Below, in pieces: positions 1 through 9,113 of a stretch of DNA of 32,797 bases. This DNA is from an uncultured Pseudomonadota bacterium. Lineage in GTDB: Bacteria; Pseudomonadota; Gammaproteobacteria; Steroidobacterales; Steroidobacteraceae. The position numbers were made by a program, and so were the translations under genes. The stretch covers positions 1 to 32,797 of the forward strand of contig CAISHQ010000172.1 of assembly GCA_903885195.1 (NCBI GenBank), read 5' to 3'. How positions within the stretch are numbered: position 1 is the first letter of the stretch; every line of letters begins with the position of its first letter. Under the pieces are notes generated by a model, which worked only from the letters and a program-made list of their open reading frames with translations, did no database searches and was not told where the DNA came from.

Positions 1-1217
1 ATGATGTCGTTGTCGATCACGAGACTCTCGAGCGAGTAGCCGAGCAGACTCGCGTGCATGCCCGCCGACTCGTAGATCATGTTCGCGCCCGAATTGCCGA
101 CGAGGGCATGATTGAGCGCCTTCTCGCCCGCTGCCTGAGCGTCGGCGACCTTGGAGTCGGTCATACCCGAGGCAGTACCGACCGTGAGGTCATAGAAGTT
201 GCCCATCTGACCCGCGGCCGCAGACAACAGCGCCTGCTCGGGGCTGCCGCCCGACATTGCGCCGGTGCGCAGATCCGATACGAAGCACCAGGTGCCGAAG
301 ATCGCGGGATGGCCCGGTTTGATCGCATTCACGTAGACGATGCCCGCGAGCACCTCGGCCACTTCCTGCGCCAACGCGCCGGCGAGGGCCGCAGGCGCCG
401 TAGCGCCCGCCTGCCCCGCCGACAGCAACAGCACGGGCATGCCGCCGCGCACCGCCATTTCGAGGCACTTACAGGCATCGGCTGCGAACTTCATGGGCGG
501 AACCACGAAGCAATTGGACTGGCTGACGAAGGGCCGCTCGCGCCACTTGTCCTCGCCGCCCGCGATCGCATGCAACATCTGCAGCGAGGCTTCGAGGTGA
601 TCCGGATGGACCCAGCTGCTGCCCACGTGCTTGGTGGTACTCATCACCGCGGCGTAGCAGGTGTTGAAGTCCATCTCGAACGGATCAGGGATGTCACGCG
701 GCACGACGGCGCGCTGGAAGAAGTGAATGTGCTCCATCTGATCGACGATGCGACCGATGTCGTAGAGATCACGAATGGTCGACTCGCGGTATACGCCGTT
801 CGCATCAACCATGTTGACCGCAGCCCCGGCCGTGCCGAAGTACGCACGCTTTTCCCAGGGCTCCAGATCGTGGCGCGGATCCTGACCGTGCAACACGAAC
901 TTGCGACCGGCCTTGGCGACCATGTCCTCGACGAGCGAGCGCGGAAACAGCAAGCGACCCGTGTCACTCAAGGTGCAGCCGGCTGCGGTCATGATCTCGA
1001 TGCCCGATTCGGTGGCATCACCCAGACCCACCTCAGCAAGCAGCCGCAACGCCGTTTGATGGATTTGATCAATGCCAGACTGCGTCAGCGGTTGGAAACG
1101 GCCGCTTTGCATACCGGGGCGCACCGGCCGCAGGTGCTCCGGCAAGGGACCTGAACGCTGGGCTCGACGGGCATCTCGTCCGGACGGACGGCGGGCAACT
1201 TGGGCGGCTTCACTCAC
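1..1217 (-). CDS. MttB-family (trimethylamine methyltransferase-like) protein, 3' end cut by window edge
   Basis: The reverse complement from a GTG at 1217 reads open for 405 codons to the left edge, so the C-terminal part is missing. The start ([10 protein letters not shown]) follows a strong GGGGGAG ribosome site at 1227-1233. A short basic tail is followed by family-typical text such as [36 protein letters not shown] and [11 protein letters not shown]. Family members are TIM-barrel methyltransferases that move a methyl group from a quaternary or tertiary amine to a corrinoid protein. The visible part has no in-frame amber codon, so it is not a pyrrolysine-type TMA enzyme; glycine-betaine-type MtgB-like activity is possible but not shown. 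It differs most from the other three family members here. It diverges from cobS. Family assignment is firm and the substrate is unknown. Confidence 0.9.
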   Translation of the reverse strand, partial: MSEAAQVARRPSGRDARRAQRSGPLPEHLRPVRPGMQSGRFQPLTQSGIDQIHQTALRLLAEVGLGDATESGIEIMTAAGCTLSDTGRLLFPRSLVEDMVAKAGRKFVLHGQDPRHDLEPWEKRAYFGTAGAAVNMVDANGVYRESTIRDLYDIGRIVDQMEHIHFFQRAVVPRDIPDPFEMDFNTCYAAVMSTTKHVGSSWVHPDHLEASLQMLHAIAGGEDKWRERPFVSQSNCFVVPPMKFAADACKCLEMAVRGGMPVLLLSAGQAGATAPAALAGALAQEVAEVLAGIVYVNAIKPGHPAIFGTWCFVSDLRTGAMSGGSPEQALLSAAAGQMGNFYDLTVGTASGMTDSKVADAQAAGEKALNHALVGNSGANMIYESAGMHASLLGYSLESLVIDNDI

Positions 1218-1288
1218 GATTTAGATCTCCCCCGGGATTTGACGTTAGTATGGCACCTGACTCACGAATATTCAGCCGAACGATCGCA
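1218..1288. promoter_or_regulatory. Divergent promoter region between the MttB-family gene and cobS
   Basis: The 71 bases between the two start codons contain TAGTAT at 1246-1251 on the plus strand. Its overlapping complement reads CATACT at 1253-1248 on the minus strand. Both resemble -10 elements. The minus one leaves a short leader carrying the ribosome site at 1227-1233. The plus one would fit a cobS start at 1289. A TTGACG at 1239-1244 is too close to serve as the -35 for either. No operator or riboswitch is obvious; in particular there is no room for a cobalamin riboswitch of about 200 bases. Confidence 0.3.
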
Positions 1289-2272
1289 ATGTCAGACACC
1301 GATTTGCTGCTGCAGTTGCAACCCGATACCGAAGTTTCCGCACGATCCTTCGGCGTTGCGATCGACCTGGCCGTGCCTGCCTTCAGCACCCGCACCGAAT
1401 ACGTCCCCGACATCGACCCGGCGTACCACTTCGACCCGGAGACGACGCTGGCGATCCTCGCCGGCTTCGCCCACGATCGGCGCGTGATGGTGCAGGGCTA
1501 TCACGGCACCGGCAAATCCACGCACATCGAGCAGGTCGCCGCCCGCCTGAACTGGCCGCTGGTGCGCATCAACCTCGACGGCCATGTCAGCCGCATCGAT
1601 CTCATCGGCCGAGACGCCATCGTGCTGCAGGAGGGTCGGCAAATCACCGAATTCCGCGAGGGACTGTTGCCCTGGGCACTGCAGCGACCGGTCGCGCTGC
1701 TCTTCGATGAATACGACGCCGGTCGGCCGGACGTCATGTTCGTCATCCAGCGGGTGCTTGAGGCGAGCGGCAAGCTCACGCTGCTCGACCAAAACAGGGT
1801 CATCACGCCGCATCGGTATTTCAGGCTCTTCGCGACCAGCAACACCATCGGGCTTGGCGATGCGTCGGGCCTCTACCACGGCACACAGCAGGTGAACCAG
1901 GGACAGATGGATCGCTGGTCGATCGTCGCCATGCTCAATTACTTGCAGCACGAGGTCGAGGTCAACATCGTCTCTGGCAAGGTGCAGGGTTACGCCGACG
2001 AGGCCGGGCAGCGCACTATCAAGGCTATGGTCCGGGTCGCAGACATGACGCGCAACGCCTTCATGAATGGCGACATCTCCACGGTCATGAGTCCGCGCAC
2101 GGTTATCACCTGGGCGCAGAACGCGACCATTTTCCGCGACGTTGCCCTGGCCTTTCGCGTGAGTTTCCTCAACCGCTGCGACGAGCTCGAGCGCCCCACC
2201 ATTGCCGAGTTCTACCAGCGCGCCTTCGGCGTCGAGCTGCCGCTCGTCTCGCCGCAATTGAAAGTGCTCTGA
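1289..2272 (+). CDS. cobS: Aerobic cobaltochelatase subunit CobS
   Basis: This 327-residue AAA+ ATPase belongs to the CobN-CobS-CobT complex that inserts cobalt into hydrogenobyrinate a,c-diamide in the aerobic cobalamin pathway. Walker A is GYHGTGKS at residues 70-77 and Walker B is LLFDEYD at 137-143. Family-diagnostic text includes [59 protein letters not shown] and [12 protein letters not shown] chose the ATG at 1289 because known CobS proteins begin close to this point; an in-frame ATG at 1250 would add 13 unconserved residues and overlaps a possible -10. It is the first gene of a plus-strand run that ends with cobT about 8 kb downstream. CobN, the large chelatase subunit, is not in the window. 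Confidence 0.95.
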   Translation: MSDTDLLLQLQPDTEVSARSFGVAIDLAVPAFSTRTEYVPDIDPAYHFDPETTLAILAGFAHDRRVMVQGYHGTGKSTHIEQVAARLNWPLVRINLDGHVSRIDLIGRDAIVLQEGRQITEFREGLLPWALQRPVALLFDEYDAGRPDVMFVIQRVLEASGKLTLLDQNRVITPHRYFRLFATSNTIGLGDASGLYHGTQQVNQGQMDRWSIVAMLNYLQHEVEVNIVSGKVQGYADEAGQRTIKAMVRVADMTRNAFMNGDISTVMSPRTVITWAQNATIFRDVALAFRVSFLNRCDELERPTIAEFYQRAFGVELPLVSPQLKVL

Positions 2273-2282
2273 ACCGCGCACT

Positions 2283-3809
2283 ATGGGCGCAGCACAGCCG
2301 ACATTACTGCTCACTCACGCGCGGGAGTCCTCTTCCTGCCCGCGCCGCGCGCTTGCCGTAGTTGCGCTGCTCTGCGTCGCATTTACGATGCTCACCGGTT
2401 GCGCGAGCACCGAAGAGATCGCCGACGAACCCGAGCCCACCTACATCGCCGAGACGACCGACGAGGTTTTGGCCGCTCCGACCTCGGTGCCATTGAGCGG
2501 CGGAACCGAGGCGGCCCGAGCCTCAGACGAGACGGTGCGGATCGATCGCCCGAAGAACGGACTCGCGGAAGTTGTCGTCGAGACCAAGGCGGACGATCGG
2601 CACGAGGTGATCCGCGATCTCGTTGTCGAAGCTCGCAACCTGCTGCGCAAAGTTGAACTGCAATACGTCTTCACCGGCAAGGGGCGTCGCGAGACGCTAC
2701 GCGGTCGTCCCGTGGCGTTTGCGCTGTGGAGCGAGGCCAGTCAGTCGTGGTCGGTTGCCCATGTGGAAATTCCCCGTCCCCCCGTCCGGTGGCGACCGGG
2801 TGGTCGGCCCATGCCCTTCGTGCTGCGCGCCCCCGGCATCACGGCGCAGCACGTCAAAGGCACGGGCGCTGAGCGGCTGATGTTCTCGTTCCGCAAGGGC
2901 GATGAGCCACTCAAGGTGTATGGCCGCAAGTTCCCGGTATTCGACAGCAAGCTGATCGCCAAGCGGCGCTGGCGCGCAGTCGCAGAGACCGCCAAGCCCA
3001 TCGTCTACCTGCCTTTCACGGCCGACACCCTCGATCCGCGCTTCGTGACCGACGGACGTGACTACCTTCGGGCCACGGCAACACGGGCCATCGAGGAGTT
3101 GCGTCGTGCGGCCGTGCCCTCCAGCGCGTTCCCCGGCAAACTGTTGGCCGACGTCGTGCCCGCTGAGGTGATCATGACGCTGGCGGTGATCGAGCAGACG
3201 GACGACATCGATTTCCGACGCACGCAGCTGAAGGCTTTCGAGGAGGTGCTCAGCCAGTACGGTCTCAAGCGCGAGGAGGCCTACCGCTTCAGCATCTCTC
3301 GCGCCAAGGCGATCGGCCCGATGCAGTTCACCAATCGTCGCGGCAATGGCACCTACGCCCTCGTCGTGCGCCGCTGCCCCGGTGCGCGACTGGATCCGAA
3401 TTTCGAGCGGGGGGCGACCGACCTGCTCAACGCCATGAAAGCGGCGATTTGCCTCTTCGATATCGAACTGAGGCAGATGCCGGCGCAGATTCGCGAGGCC
3501 TATTGGGACAACAAGACCGTGCTCGGTATTTTCCCGGTGGCCGCCTACAACGGCGGACCGCGCAACGTCACGCGCCTGCGGCGCGTGCTCGATCGCATGG
3601 GCGTCAGCATCACGGCACTGCGCGCGGCGCCAGCAACCGGCACTCAGCCGGGGACGATCACCAGTGATTTGGCCGTGCCCTGCCCCTGCGTGTGGCGCGA
3701 GGGACCGGATGGCGTCACCCCGGTGACCATACCGAGCTACAACAACGAGAACCGCTGGTACATCGAAAAGTACCAAAGCATCATCAACCTGCTCGGGGAG
3801 CGCTCGTGA
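2283..3809 (+). CDS. Outer-membrane lipoprotein with a lytic-transglycosylase-like (SLT) domain
   Basis: This is a 508-residue protein with a lipoprotein signal: a basic stretch, a hydrophobic segment at residues 23-36, and lipobox LTGC with Cys40. Residues about 60-290 match nothing I recognise. The C-terminal part resembles lytic transglycosylases that cleave the peptidoglycan glycan backbone: TLAVIEQTDD with candidate catalytic Glu304, AIGPMQFT at 343-350 (the usual GLMQ-type motif) and AAYNGGPRNV at 420-429 (the AAYNAG motif). The usual ES pair is EQ here. It starts ten bases after cobS stops and its last four bases overlap the next start, so it is probably co-transcribed. Why a cell-wall enzyme sits in a cobaltochelatase run is unclear. 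Enzymatic activity is an inference from motifs. Confidence 0.75.
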   Translation: MGAAQPTLLLTHARESSSCPRRALAVVALLCVAFTMLTGCASTEEIADEPEPTYIAETTDEVLAAPTSVPLSGGTEAARASDETVRIDRPKNGLAEVVVETKADDRHEVIRDLVVEARNLLRKVELQYVFTGKGRRETLRGRPVAFALWSEASQSWSVAHVEIPRPPVRWRPGGRPMPFVLRAPGITAQHVKGTGAERLMFSFRKGDEPLKVYGRKFPVFDSKLIAKRRWRAVAETAKPIVYLPFTADTLDPRFVTDGRDYLRATATRAIEELRRAAVPSSAFPGKLLADVVPAEVIMTLAVIEQTDDIDFRRTQLKAFEEVLSQYGLKREEAYRFSISRAKAIGPMQFTNRRGNGTYALVVRRCPGARLDPNFERGATDLLNAMKAAICLFDIELRQMPAQIREAYWDNKTVLGIFPVAAYNGGPRNVTRLRRVLDRMGVSITALRAAPATGTQPGTITSDLAVPCPCVWREGPDGVTPVTIPSYNNENRWYIEKYQSIINLLGERS

Positions 3810-5326
3810 TCTCGCGCCGGGCGGTCACCGCGGCCTCGCTCGCGCTGACCGTACTGGCGCTCGCCCCCGCCGCCCTCACCCAGCCTGCGCCGCTTGAGCT
3901 GCGCGTCATGACTTTCAACATTTGGTACGGCGGCGAGCAAGTCAATTTCGCGAGCGTCGCCGAAGTCATTCGCGCCGCCAAAGCCGACGTGGTCGGCATA
4001 CAGGAGCCTGACGGCAATCTGTATCGACTCGCCGATGCGGTCGGGTTCGCGCATGTCGACCCGCGGCGTAACCTGATCTCGCGATTTCCGCTCTTCGACT
4101 CAGGCCTCGGCCGGCGTACCGGCAGCGACCCGGTGCCCTCAAGCATCACCGCACTCGATGCCTCGCATCTGTACGCGTGGGTGATGGTGAGGCCGGGTGA
4201 AGTTGTCGCCATTGCCAACACCCACCTTTCCAGCGCCGACTACGGACCGGAAGCCGTGCGCGATGGCGCACCGCTCGCAGCCGTGCTCGAACTCGAGCAG
4301 CGCGTCCGCGTGCCGCAGGTCGAGCCGTTTCTCGCGCTTCCCGAAATACTCAAGGACATCCCGCTGTTTTTGACCGGCGATCTCAACACGCCCTCGCACC
4401 GCGACTGGTCGAGCGCCGTGCAGCCGGTACGTTCCGAAGTCATCCGATATCCGATCGAGTGGCCGGTGACACGGCGTCTCGAGAACTCGGGCTGGCGCGA
4501 TTCGTTCCGTGAAGCGCACACCGATCCCGCGCGTCGTCCTGGATTCACCTGGACAGCCGGCATGCCGCATCCCTACGTACGAGCGCGTGAAACCATCGAT
4601 CGCATCGACTTCGTATTCGCAAGCGGTGCCGCCGAGACACTGCGCAGCGAGATCGTCGGTGAGCCCGGCGGGGACGGCGTCGATATCAGCGTAGCGCCCT
4701 ACCCGAGCGATCATCGTGGTGTGGTGTCGAGCTTTCGGGTCATACCTGCCCCCGCACCGCCGCTCGTGAGCGTTGAGCCGCGCACGGTGGCGCGGGGCGC
4801 GGATCTGCTGGTGCGCGGCTTTGACCCCCAATCGGAAGGTTGGCGTGTGACGATCGTTCCCGCTGACGCCGCGCTCGACAAGTCGCTGCTGCGCATAGTC
4901 GAAGACGTCGGTGCGTGGCGCCGGGCGGCGCGCATCTCTTCGCGCCAGTGGCTGCCCGGTGAGTACGACGCCGTCCTGCTCGATGCACGCGATGCCGAGC
5001 TCACCCGCACGCGGTTCGTGGTACGCGATGCGGGAGCGCCAGTGATGCTGCAAGCCCTGTCCGGTCGCGTGCGGGCCGGCGAGCCGGTGCGCGTACGTTG
5101 GTCAAATGCCCCGGGACATCGCCACGACTGGATCGGCGTGTTCCGCGCGGGTGCCGCTGCGGGCGACGCCCTGAGCTTCACGCACGTCGATGCACGGTAC
5201 TCGGGCGAGATCAGCCTACCAACCTTAGTAAGGGGTGAACCCCTATCCGCCGGCAGCTACGAGTTGCGCTTCATGCGCGATGACTCGCACACCGTGGAGG
5301 CGAGTGCATGGTTCGACATCCGGTAG
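3806..5326 (+). CDS. Secreted endonuclease/exonuclease/phosphatase-family protein with C-terminal beta domains
   Basis: Translation from the GTG at 3806 (four-base GTGA overlap with the upstream stop, GGGGAG at 3795-3800) gives 506 residues. Residues 1-26 look like a signal peptide (ISRR followed by a hydrophobic run). The EEP metallophosphoesterase fold follows: MTFNIWYGG with Asn38, GIQEP with Glu67, ANTHLSS, TGDLNTP with Asp192 and Asn194, RIDFVF, and YPSDHRGV with Asp302 and His303. These are the metal and catalytic positions of DNase I, sphingomyelinase and inositol-phosphatase relatives. Residues about 315-506 look like two beta-sandwich domains; the second contains HDWIGVFRAG. A periplasmic or extracellular phosphodiesterase acting on lipid, nucleotide or sugar phosphate is likely; the substrate is unknown. 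The upstream in-frame extension to 3692 is rejected because it lies inside the previous gene and would destroy the signal peptide. Confidence 0.82.
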   Translation: MISRRAVTAASLALTVLALAPAALTQPAPLELRVMTFNIWYGGEQVNFASVAEVIRAAKADVVGIQEPDGNLYRLADAVGFAHVDPRRNLISRFPLFDSGLGRRTGSDPVPSSITALDASHLYAWVMVRPGEVVAIANTHLSSADYGPEAVRDGAPLAAVLELEQRVRVPQVEPFLALPEILKDIPLFLTGDLNTPSHRDWSSAVQPVRSEVIRYPIEWPVTRRLENSGWRDSFREAHTDPARRPGFTWTAGMPHPYVRARETIDRIDFVFASGAAETLRSEIVGEPGGDGVDISVAPYPSDHRGVVSSFRVIPAPAPPLVSVEPRTVARGADLLVRGFDPQSEGWRVTIVPADAALDKSLLRIVEDVGAWRRAARISSRQWLPGEYDAVLLDARDAELTRTRFVVRDAGAPVMLQALSGRVRAGEPVRVRWSNAPGHRHDWIGVFRAGAAAGDALSFTHVDARYSGEISLPTLVRGEPLSAGSYELRFMRDDSHTVEASAWFDIR

Positions 5327-5333
5327 GTGACCC

Positions 5334-6590
5334 ATGAAAACGCTGCGCATTCGCTGGTGGATCTACGCGTACATGTTCGCCTTCGCTGCTATGGCCTATG
5401 TGCAGCGCACCACCATCTCAGTGGCGGCTCCCGAACTCACGGCGACACTGCAGTATTCGACGCAGCAGATCGGCTGGTTATTCTTCGCCTTCACCACAGC
5501 CTACGCGCTCAGCCAACTACCGGGCGGCGCCCTCGGTCAGCGGCTCGGGCCACGCGTGATGTTCACTGTGGCCGGGATCATCGGCGTGATCGCAACGCTC
5601 GGCACTGCGTTGCTTCCCTATGTGTTAGCTGGCGCAGCGCTGTTGATCGTGCTGATCGTCGCGCAAAGTCTGCTCGGCGCCGGTCAAGGCCCCGTGTTCC
5701 CGGTGCTGGCCGTAGTGATCGAGCGCTGGTTCCCGTCGAGACAGTTCGCCATGGCCAATGGCGTAGTCAGCTCCGGCATGCTGCTGGGCGGTGCCTTGAC
5801 CCCGCCGCTGCTCGTGGCGCTCACCGCGACACTCGGCTGGCAGCAGGCCGTGCTCGTCACGGCGATTCCCGCCGTGCTGCTGACTCTCGGCTGGTGGCAC
5901 TACGGTCGTGATCGACCGCAGCAGCATGCACGGGTGACAGCGGAGGAACTCGCCGAACTCGATAGCGTGCCACCCGCTCCGCCACTCACCTTTGCGCGCA
6001 TGGGCGAGGTACTGCGCAACCGGAACATCGTGCTGCTCGCCGTCTCATATCTATGCATGAACTTCGTGTTTTACATGATCAGCTTCTGGTCGTTCATGTA
6101 TCTGGTTCAGGAGCGCAAGTTGAGCGGGCTCGAGAGCGGACTGACCGCGATGATTCCGTGGATCGGCGCCGCGATCGGCGCCGCGATCGGCGGCGTGCTT
6201 GCCGATCGCTTGGCCACTCGTCTCGGCGCCACGCGCGGTTATCGGCTCGTACCGATCTTCAGCCTGCCCGCCGGCGCCCTGTTGCTGCTCGCCATTCCTG
6301 TCGTCGACAGTGTGCTGCTCGCCGTGGCGGCCTTGGCGCTGGCGTTCTTTGCCATGGAGCTCAACGAGGGCCCGTACTGGGCCGCTACGATGAACCTCGC
6401 TCGTGCCGACACCGGCGCAGCCACTGGCGTGCTCAACACAGGCGGCAACGTCGGTGGAATGATCTGTCAGCCCGTCGTGGCGGCGCTCGTGGCGGACGGC
6501 CACTGGAACGATGCGTGGATCGCAGGGGCCGTCTTTGCCGCCGTCGCGGCGGCGCTCTGGGGTCTGGTGCGCTGCGAGCGACCCTCGTGA
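5334..6590 (+). CDS. MFS transporter, ACS (anion:cation symporter)-like
   Basis: This 418-residue inner-membrane carrier has about twelve hydrophobic segments in two halves and a short charged central loop near residues 195-225. Early text TISVAAPELTATLQYSTQQIGWLFFAFTTAY and the GxLxxRxGxR-type loop (GALGQRLGPR) fit the hexuronate/tartrate/organic-anion (ACS) branch of the major facilitator superfamily. The ATG at 5334 is preceded by AGGTGA. It starts seven bases after the phosphoesterase stop and is followed 16 bases later by an MttB-family gene, so it may import that enzyme's substrate or a carboxylated relative such as a betaine. The specificity is inference only. Confidence 0.85.
   Translation: MKTLRIRWWIYAYMFAFAAMAYVQRTTISVAAPELTATLQYSTQQIGWLFFAFTTAYALSQLPGGALGQRLGPRVMFTVAGIIGVIATLGTALLPYVLAGAALLIVLIVAQSLLGAGQGPVFPVLAVVIERWFPSRQFAMANGVVSSGMLLGGALTPPLLVALTATLGWQQAVLVTAIPAVLLTLGWWHYGRDRPQQHARVTAEELAELDSVPPAPPLTFARMGEVLRNRNIVLLAVSYLCMNFVFYMISFWSFMYLVQERKLSGLESGLTAMIPWIGAAIGAAIGGVLADRLATRLGATRGYRLVPIFSLPAGALLLLAIPVVDSVLLAVAALALAFFAMELNEGPYWAATMNLARADTGAATGVLNTGGNVGGMICQPVVAALVADGHWNDAWIAGAVFAAVAAALWGLVRCERPS
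6161..6196 (+). repeat. Short tandem repeat of 12 bases inside the MFS gene
   Basis: The unit GATCGGCGCCGC occurs perfectly at 6161-6172 and 6173-6184, with a degenerate third copy at 6185-6196. It encodes an IGAAIGAAIGG stretch in a membrane helix, a small-residue helix-packing motif. It keeps the frame, and copy-number change would lengthen the helix by four residues. Confidence 0.6.
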
Positions 6591-6606
6591 GCGGCACGGT
6601 GCCGTC

Positions 6607-8148
6607 ATGACGGAAGGCAAATTGGCGGCGCGACGCGGACGCGAGGTGCGCCGGGCGGCGCGCGCGCAAGGCGATCTCGTTAAGCTCGGCGCGATTCATC
6701 GCCGGATCCCGGCCGTGGAGCTACTGCATTCCGAGGCAGTCGAAATCATCGAGCACAACGCTGAGACGATCCTCGAAGAAATCGGCATCGAGTTTCGGCG
6801 TGATCCCCCCTCGCTGCAGCTTTGGCGCGATGCGGGTGCGGACGTGCAGGGCGAACGCGTCAGGCTGCCTCGCGGCTTGTGTCGACACCTGCTACGCAGC
6901 GCACCGTCCGTCTTCAAAGTACACGCGCGCAATCCGACCCGTACGGTGCAGTTTGGCGGTGACGTCACTGTGTTCTCGCCGGTCGGCGGTCCGCCCTTCG
7001 TCACCGATCTCGACCGCGGTCGTCGCTACGCCACGCTCGAGGATCTGGTCAATTTCATCAAGCTTGCACAGATGGCTCCGGCGATTCATTTTTCAGGTGG
7101 CAGCGCCTGCGAGCCGATGGACATCCCGCCGGGCAAGCGTCACCTCGACGTGCAGTACGCGTACTTCCGCCACAGCGATCAAGCCTGCGAGGGCACGCCC
7201 GAAACACCGGGACACGCCGCCGACGCCGTGCGCATGGCGCAACTCGTGTTCGGTGCCGACTTCGTCGATACGCACGCGGTGCTGCTCGGCAACATCAATT
7301 CCAACTCGCCGCTGACGTTCGATGGCCGCATGCTCGGTGCACTGCGAGAGTTTGCAGCGCACAATCAGGGCACGATCGTCGTGCCCGCCGTGCTCGCCGG
7401 GGCCATGGGACCGGTGACGCCGGCCGGCTGCATGGCGGAGATCCTCGCCGAGACGCTCGCCGGCATGGCGCTCACCCAACTGGTACGGCCCGGCGCACCC
7501 GTGATCATGGGCTCGTTCGTCGGTGCCGTCTCCATGCGCTCCGGTTCACCGACCTTCGGCACGCCGGAGGCCACGCAGATGATCTTCGCGACCGCGCAAC
7601 TCGCGCGACGTCTTGGTATCCCGTGTCGCAGCGGTGGCGGCCTGTGTTCCTCGAAGATGGTCGACGCCCAAGCAGGCTACGAGAGCGCCAACACACTGCT
7701 GCCCACCGTGCTGGCGGGCGTACACCTCGTGACCCACGCGGCCGGATGGCTCGAAGCGGGACTCGTCGCGAGTTACGAGAAGTTCGTCATGGACGCAGAC
7801 CAGCTCGCGATGCTGCACAGCTTGGCCGGTGGAATGGATCTCAGCGAACGCGGCCAAGCCATGGATGCCATTCGCGAGGTGGGTCCCGGCAGCCATTTTC
7901 TAGGCTGCGCGCATACGCTCGCCAACTTCGAAAGCGCCTTTTATCAGTCGACGATTGCCGACTATTCCTCGTTCGAACAGTGGTCAATCGAGGGCAGCTT
8001 GAGCGCCGAGCAGCGCGCGAATCGTGTGTGGAAGAAGATGCTCGCCGACTACGTGGACCCAGGTCTCGATCCGGCGATCGACGAAGCGCTGCAAGCGTTC
8101 ATGACCCGGCGCCGGGCGGAACTTGGCGATGCGGTAGAGGAAGATTGA
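6607..8148 (+). CDS. MttB-family methyltransferase-like protein (second copy)
   Basis: This 513-residue protein is full length for the family. A basic N-terminal tail (KLAARRGREVRRAARAQ) precedes the TIM barrel. Typical text includes ILEEIGIEFRRDP, GNINSNSPLTFDGRM, MGPVTPAGC, VRPGAPVIMGSF, SGSPTFGTPE, DAQAGYESANTLLP and AGWLEAGLVASYEKFVMDADQ. It is visibly closest to the gene at 19342 and further from the other two. The reading frame has no amber codon. The ATG at 6607 is chosen because the open frame upstream lies inside the MFS gene. The ribosome site is weak, so translation may be coupled to the MFS gene. It probably demethylates a quaternary or tertiary amine using a corrinoid acceptor that must be encoded elsewhere; substrate unknown. 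Confidence 0.9.
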   Translation: MTEGKLAARRGREVRRAARAQGDLVKLGAIHRRIPAVELLHSEAVEIIEHNAETILEEIGIEFRRDPPSLQLWRDAGADVQGERVRLPRGLCRHLLRSAPSVFKVHARNPTRTVQFGGDVTVFSPVGGPPFVTDLDRGRRYATLEDLVNFIKLAQMAPAIHFSGGSACEPMDIPPGKRHLDVQYAYFRHSDQACEGTPETPGHAADAVRMAQLVFGADFVDTHAVLLGNINSNSPLTFDGRMLGALREFAAHNQGTIVVPAVLAGAMGPVTPAGCMAEILAETLAGMALTQLVRPGAPVIMGSFVGAVSMRSGSPTFGTPEATQMIFATAQLARRLGIPCRSGGGLCSSKMVDAQAGYESANTLLPTVLAGVHLVTHAAGWLEAGLVASYEKFVMDADQLAMLHSLAGGMDLSERGQAMDAIREVGPGSHFLGCAHTLANFESAFYQSTIADYSSFEQWSIEGSLSAEQRANRVWKKMLADYVDPGLDPAIDEALQAFMTRRRAELGDAVEED

Positions 8149-8158
8149 GGCGCGCCTC
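8147..8158. repeat. 12-base perfect palindrome over the stop of the second MttB-family gene
   Basis: GAGGCGCGCCTC is self-complementary and starts inside the TGA stop codon. It is followed within four bases by a possible -10 (TATACT). It could be a small operator or chance in GC-rich DNA. No T-run follows, so it is not a rho-independent terminator. Confidence 0.35.
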
Positions 8159-8161
8159 ACC

Positions 8162-8167
8162 TATACT
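8162..8167 (+). promoter_or_regulatory. Possible -10 element upstream of the fatty acid hydroxylase gene
   Basis: TATACT matches the sigma-70 -10 consensus at five of six positions and lies 31 bases before the ATG at 8199, with GGAG in between as a ribosome site. No convincing -35 is visible. Confidence 0.35.
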
Positions 8168-8198
8168 TCATGGCGACCTGCATTCCGGAGATACGTGA

Positions 8199-9113
8199 AT
8201 GTCGATCCGTTCCCTAGGCTCAGCCGAATGGCTGGTGATCGCGCGCTTCGCGCTCATGGGACTTGAGATGCTGCTCGTCAAGGCGCATCTGGTGCGTGGC
8301 CACTACGAGTGGCGTGACACCCTCGCCTCCATCGGCATGCGCGCCGGTAACTACCTCAGCAACGTGCTCCTCGCAGGCGCGGTGGTGGCCGTGTTCGCCG
8401 TTCTCTACGAGCACCGGCTGTTCGAGATCTCCTCTGCCTCACCCTGGGCGTGGGCTGCGCTCGTGGTGCTCGATGACTTCGCCTACTACTGGTTCCATCG
8501 CGCAAGCCATGAGTGCCGATTCTGGTGGGCCGCCCACGTCAATCACCACTCATCGCAGCACTACAATCTGTCGACCGCGATCCGTCAGCCGTGGACGGGC
8601 GTGCTGGTCGGTACCTGGGCACCGTGGTTTCCGTTGGTGCTGCTCGGCTTTCCGCCGGAGATGATCTTCGTGCAAAGCGGCTTCAGTCTGCTCTACCAGT
8701 TCTGGTTGCACACCGAATCGATTCGACGGATGCCGCGCTGGTTCGAGTATCTATTCAATACACCGTCGCACCATCGCGTACATCATGCCGCCAATCCGCG
8801 CTACGTCGATCGCAACTATGGCGGCACACTCATGGTCTGGGATCGACTGTTCGGCACCTTCGCAGCTGAGAGCGACCAGGAGCCCTGCCGGTACGGACTC
8901 ATCAAGAACATCGATACCTACAACCCCATCAAGATTGCCTTTCACGAGTGGGCGGCCATCGTCCGCGACGTTCGCTCCGCACGCTCGCTGCGTGAGGCCT
9001 TTCGTTACGTCTTCGGACCGCCAGGCTGGCAACCCGATGGTCGCGGTCCCACCGCAGACAATCTTCGAGCGAGTTGGCTCGCGGCTCAGTCCCGACCCGG
9101 CGTATCGACTTGA
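8199..9113 (+). CDS. Sterol desaturase / fatty acid hydroxylase-superfamily membrane protein
   Basis: This 304-residue integral membrane protein has hydrophobic segments near residues 10-28, 50-70, 82-98 and 135-170. It carries the complete histidine signature of the non-heme di-iron hydroxylase superfamily: His100-x3-His104 (HRASH), His113-x2-His116-His117 (HVNHH) and His192-x2-His195-His196 (HRVHH). Members use oxygen to hydroxylate or desaturate lipids such as sterols, carotenoids or alkylglycerols; this one's substrate cannot be assigned. GGAG lies about ten bases before the ATG. Its end overlaps the start of cobT, so the two are probably translated together. A role in the methylamine pathway is not evident. 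Confidence 0.88.
   Translation: MSIRSLGSAEWLVIARFALMGLEMLLVKAHLVRGHYEWRDTLASIGMRAGNYLSNVLLAGAVVAVFAVLYEHRLFEISSASPWAWAALVVLDDFAYYWFHRASHECRFWWAAHVNHHSSQHYNLSTAIRQPWTGVLVGTWAPWFPLVLLGFPPEMIFVQSGFSLLYQFWLHTESIRRMPRWFEYLFNTPSHHRVHHAANPRYVDRNYGGTLMVWDRLFGTFAAESDQEPCRYGLIKNIDTYNPIKIAFHEWAAIVRDVRSARSLREAFRYVFGPPGWQPDGRGPTADNLRASWLAAQSRPGVST

Noticed and set aside
54-1154. Long plus-strand open frame (366 codons) at the left end
   Set aside because: It lies opposite the MttB-family gene, whose translation is clearly protein-like; the plus frame is Arg/His-rich with no recognisable motif, as expected for antisense frames in GC-rich DNA.
1218-1288. Cobalamin riboswitch upstream of cobS
   Set aside because: The whole intergenic space is 71 bases, too short for the aptamer, and no B12-box-like sequence was recognised.
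1292-2314. Minus-strand open frame of 340 codons opposite cobS
   Set aside because: cobS is unmistakable on the plus strand; the antisense frame has no family features.
6161-6196. The tandem repeat as a CRISPR or phase-variable tract
   Set aside because: The unit is 12 bases, in frame and coding for a membrane helix, with only two perfect copies and no spacers.
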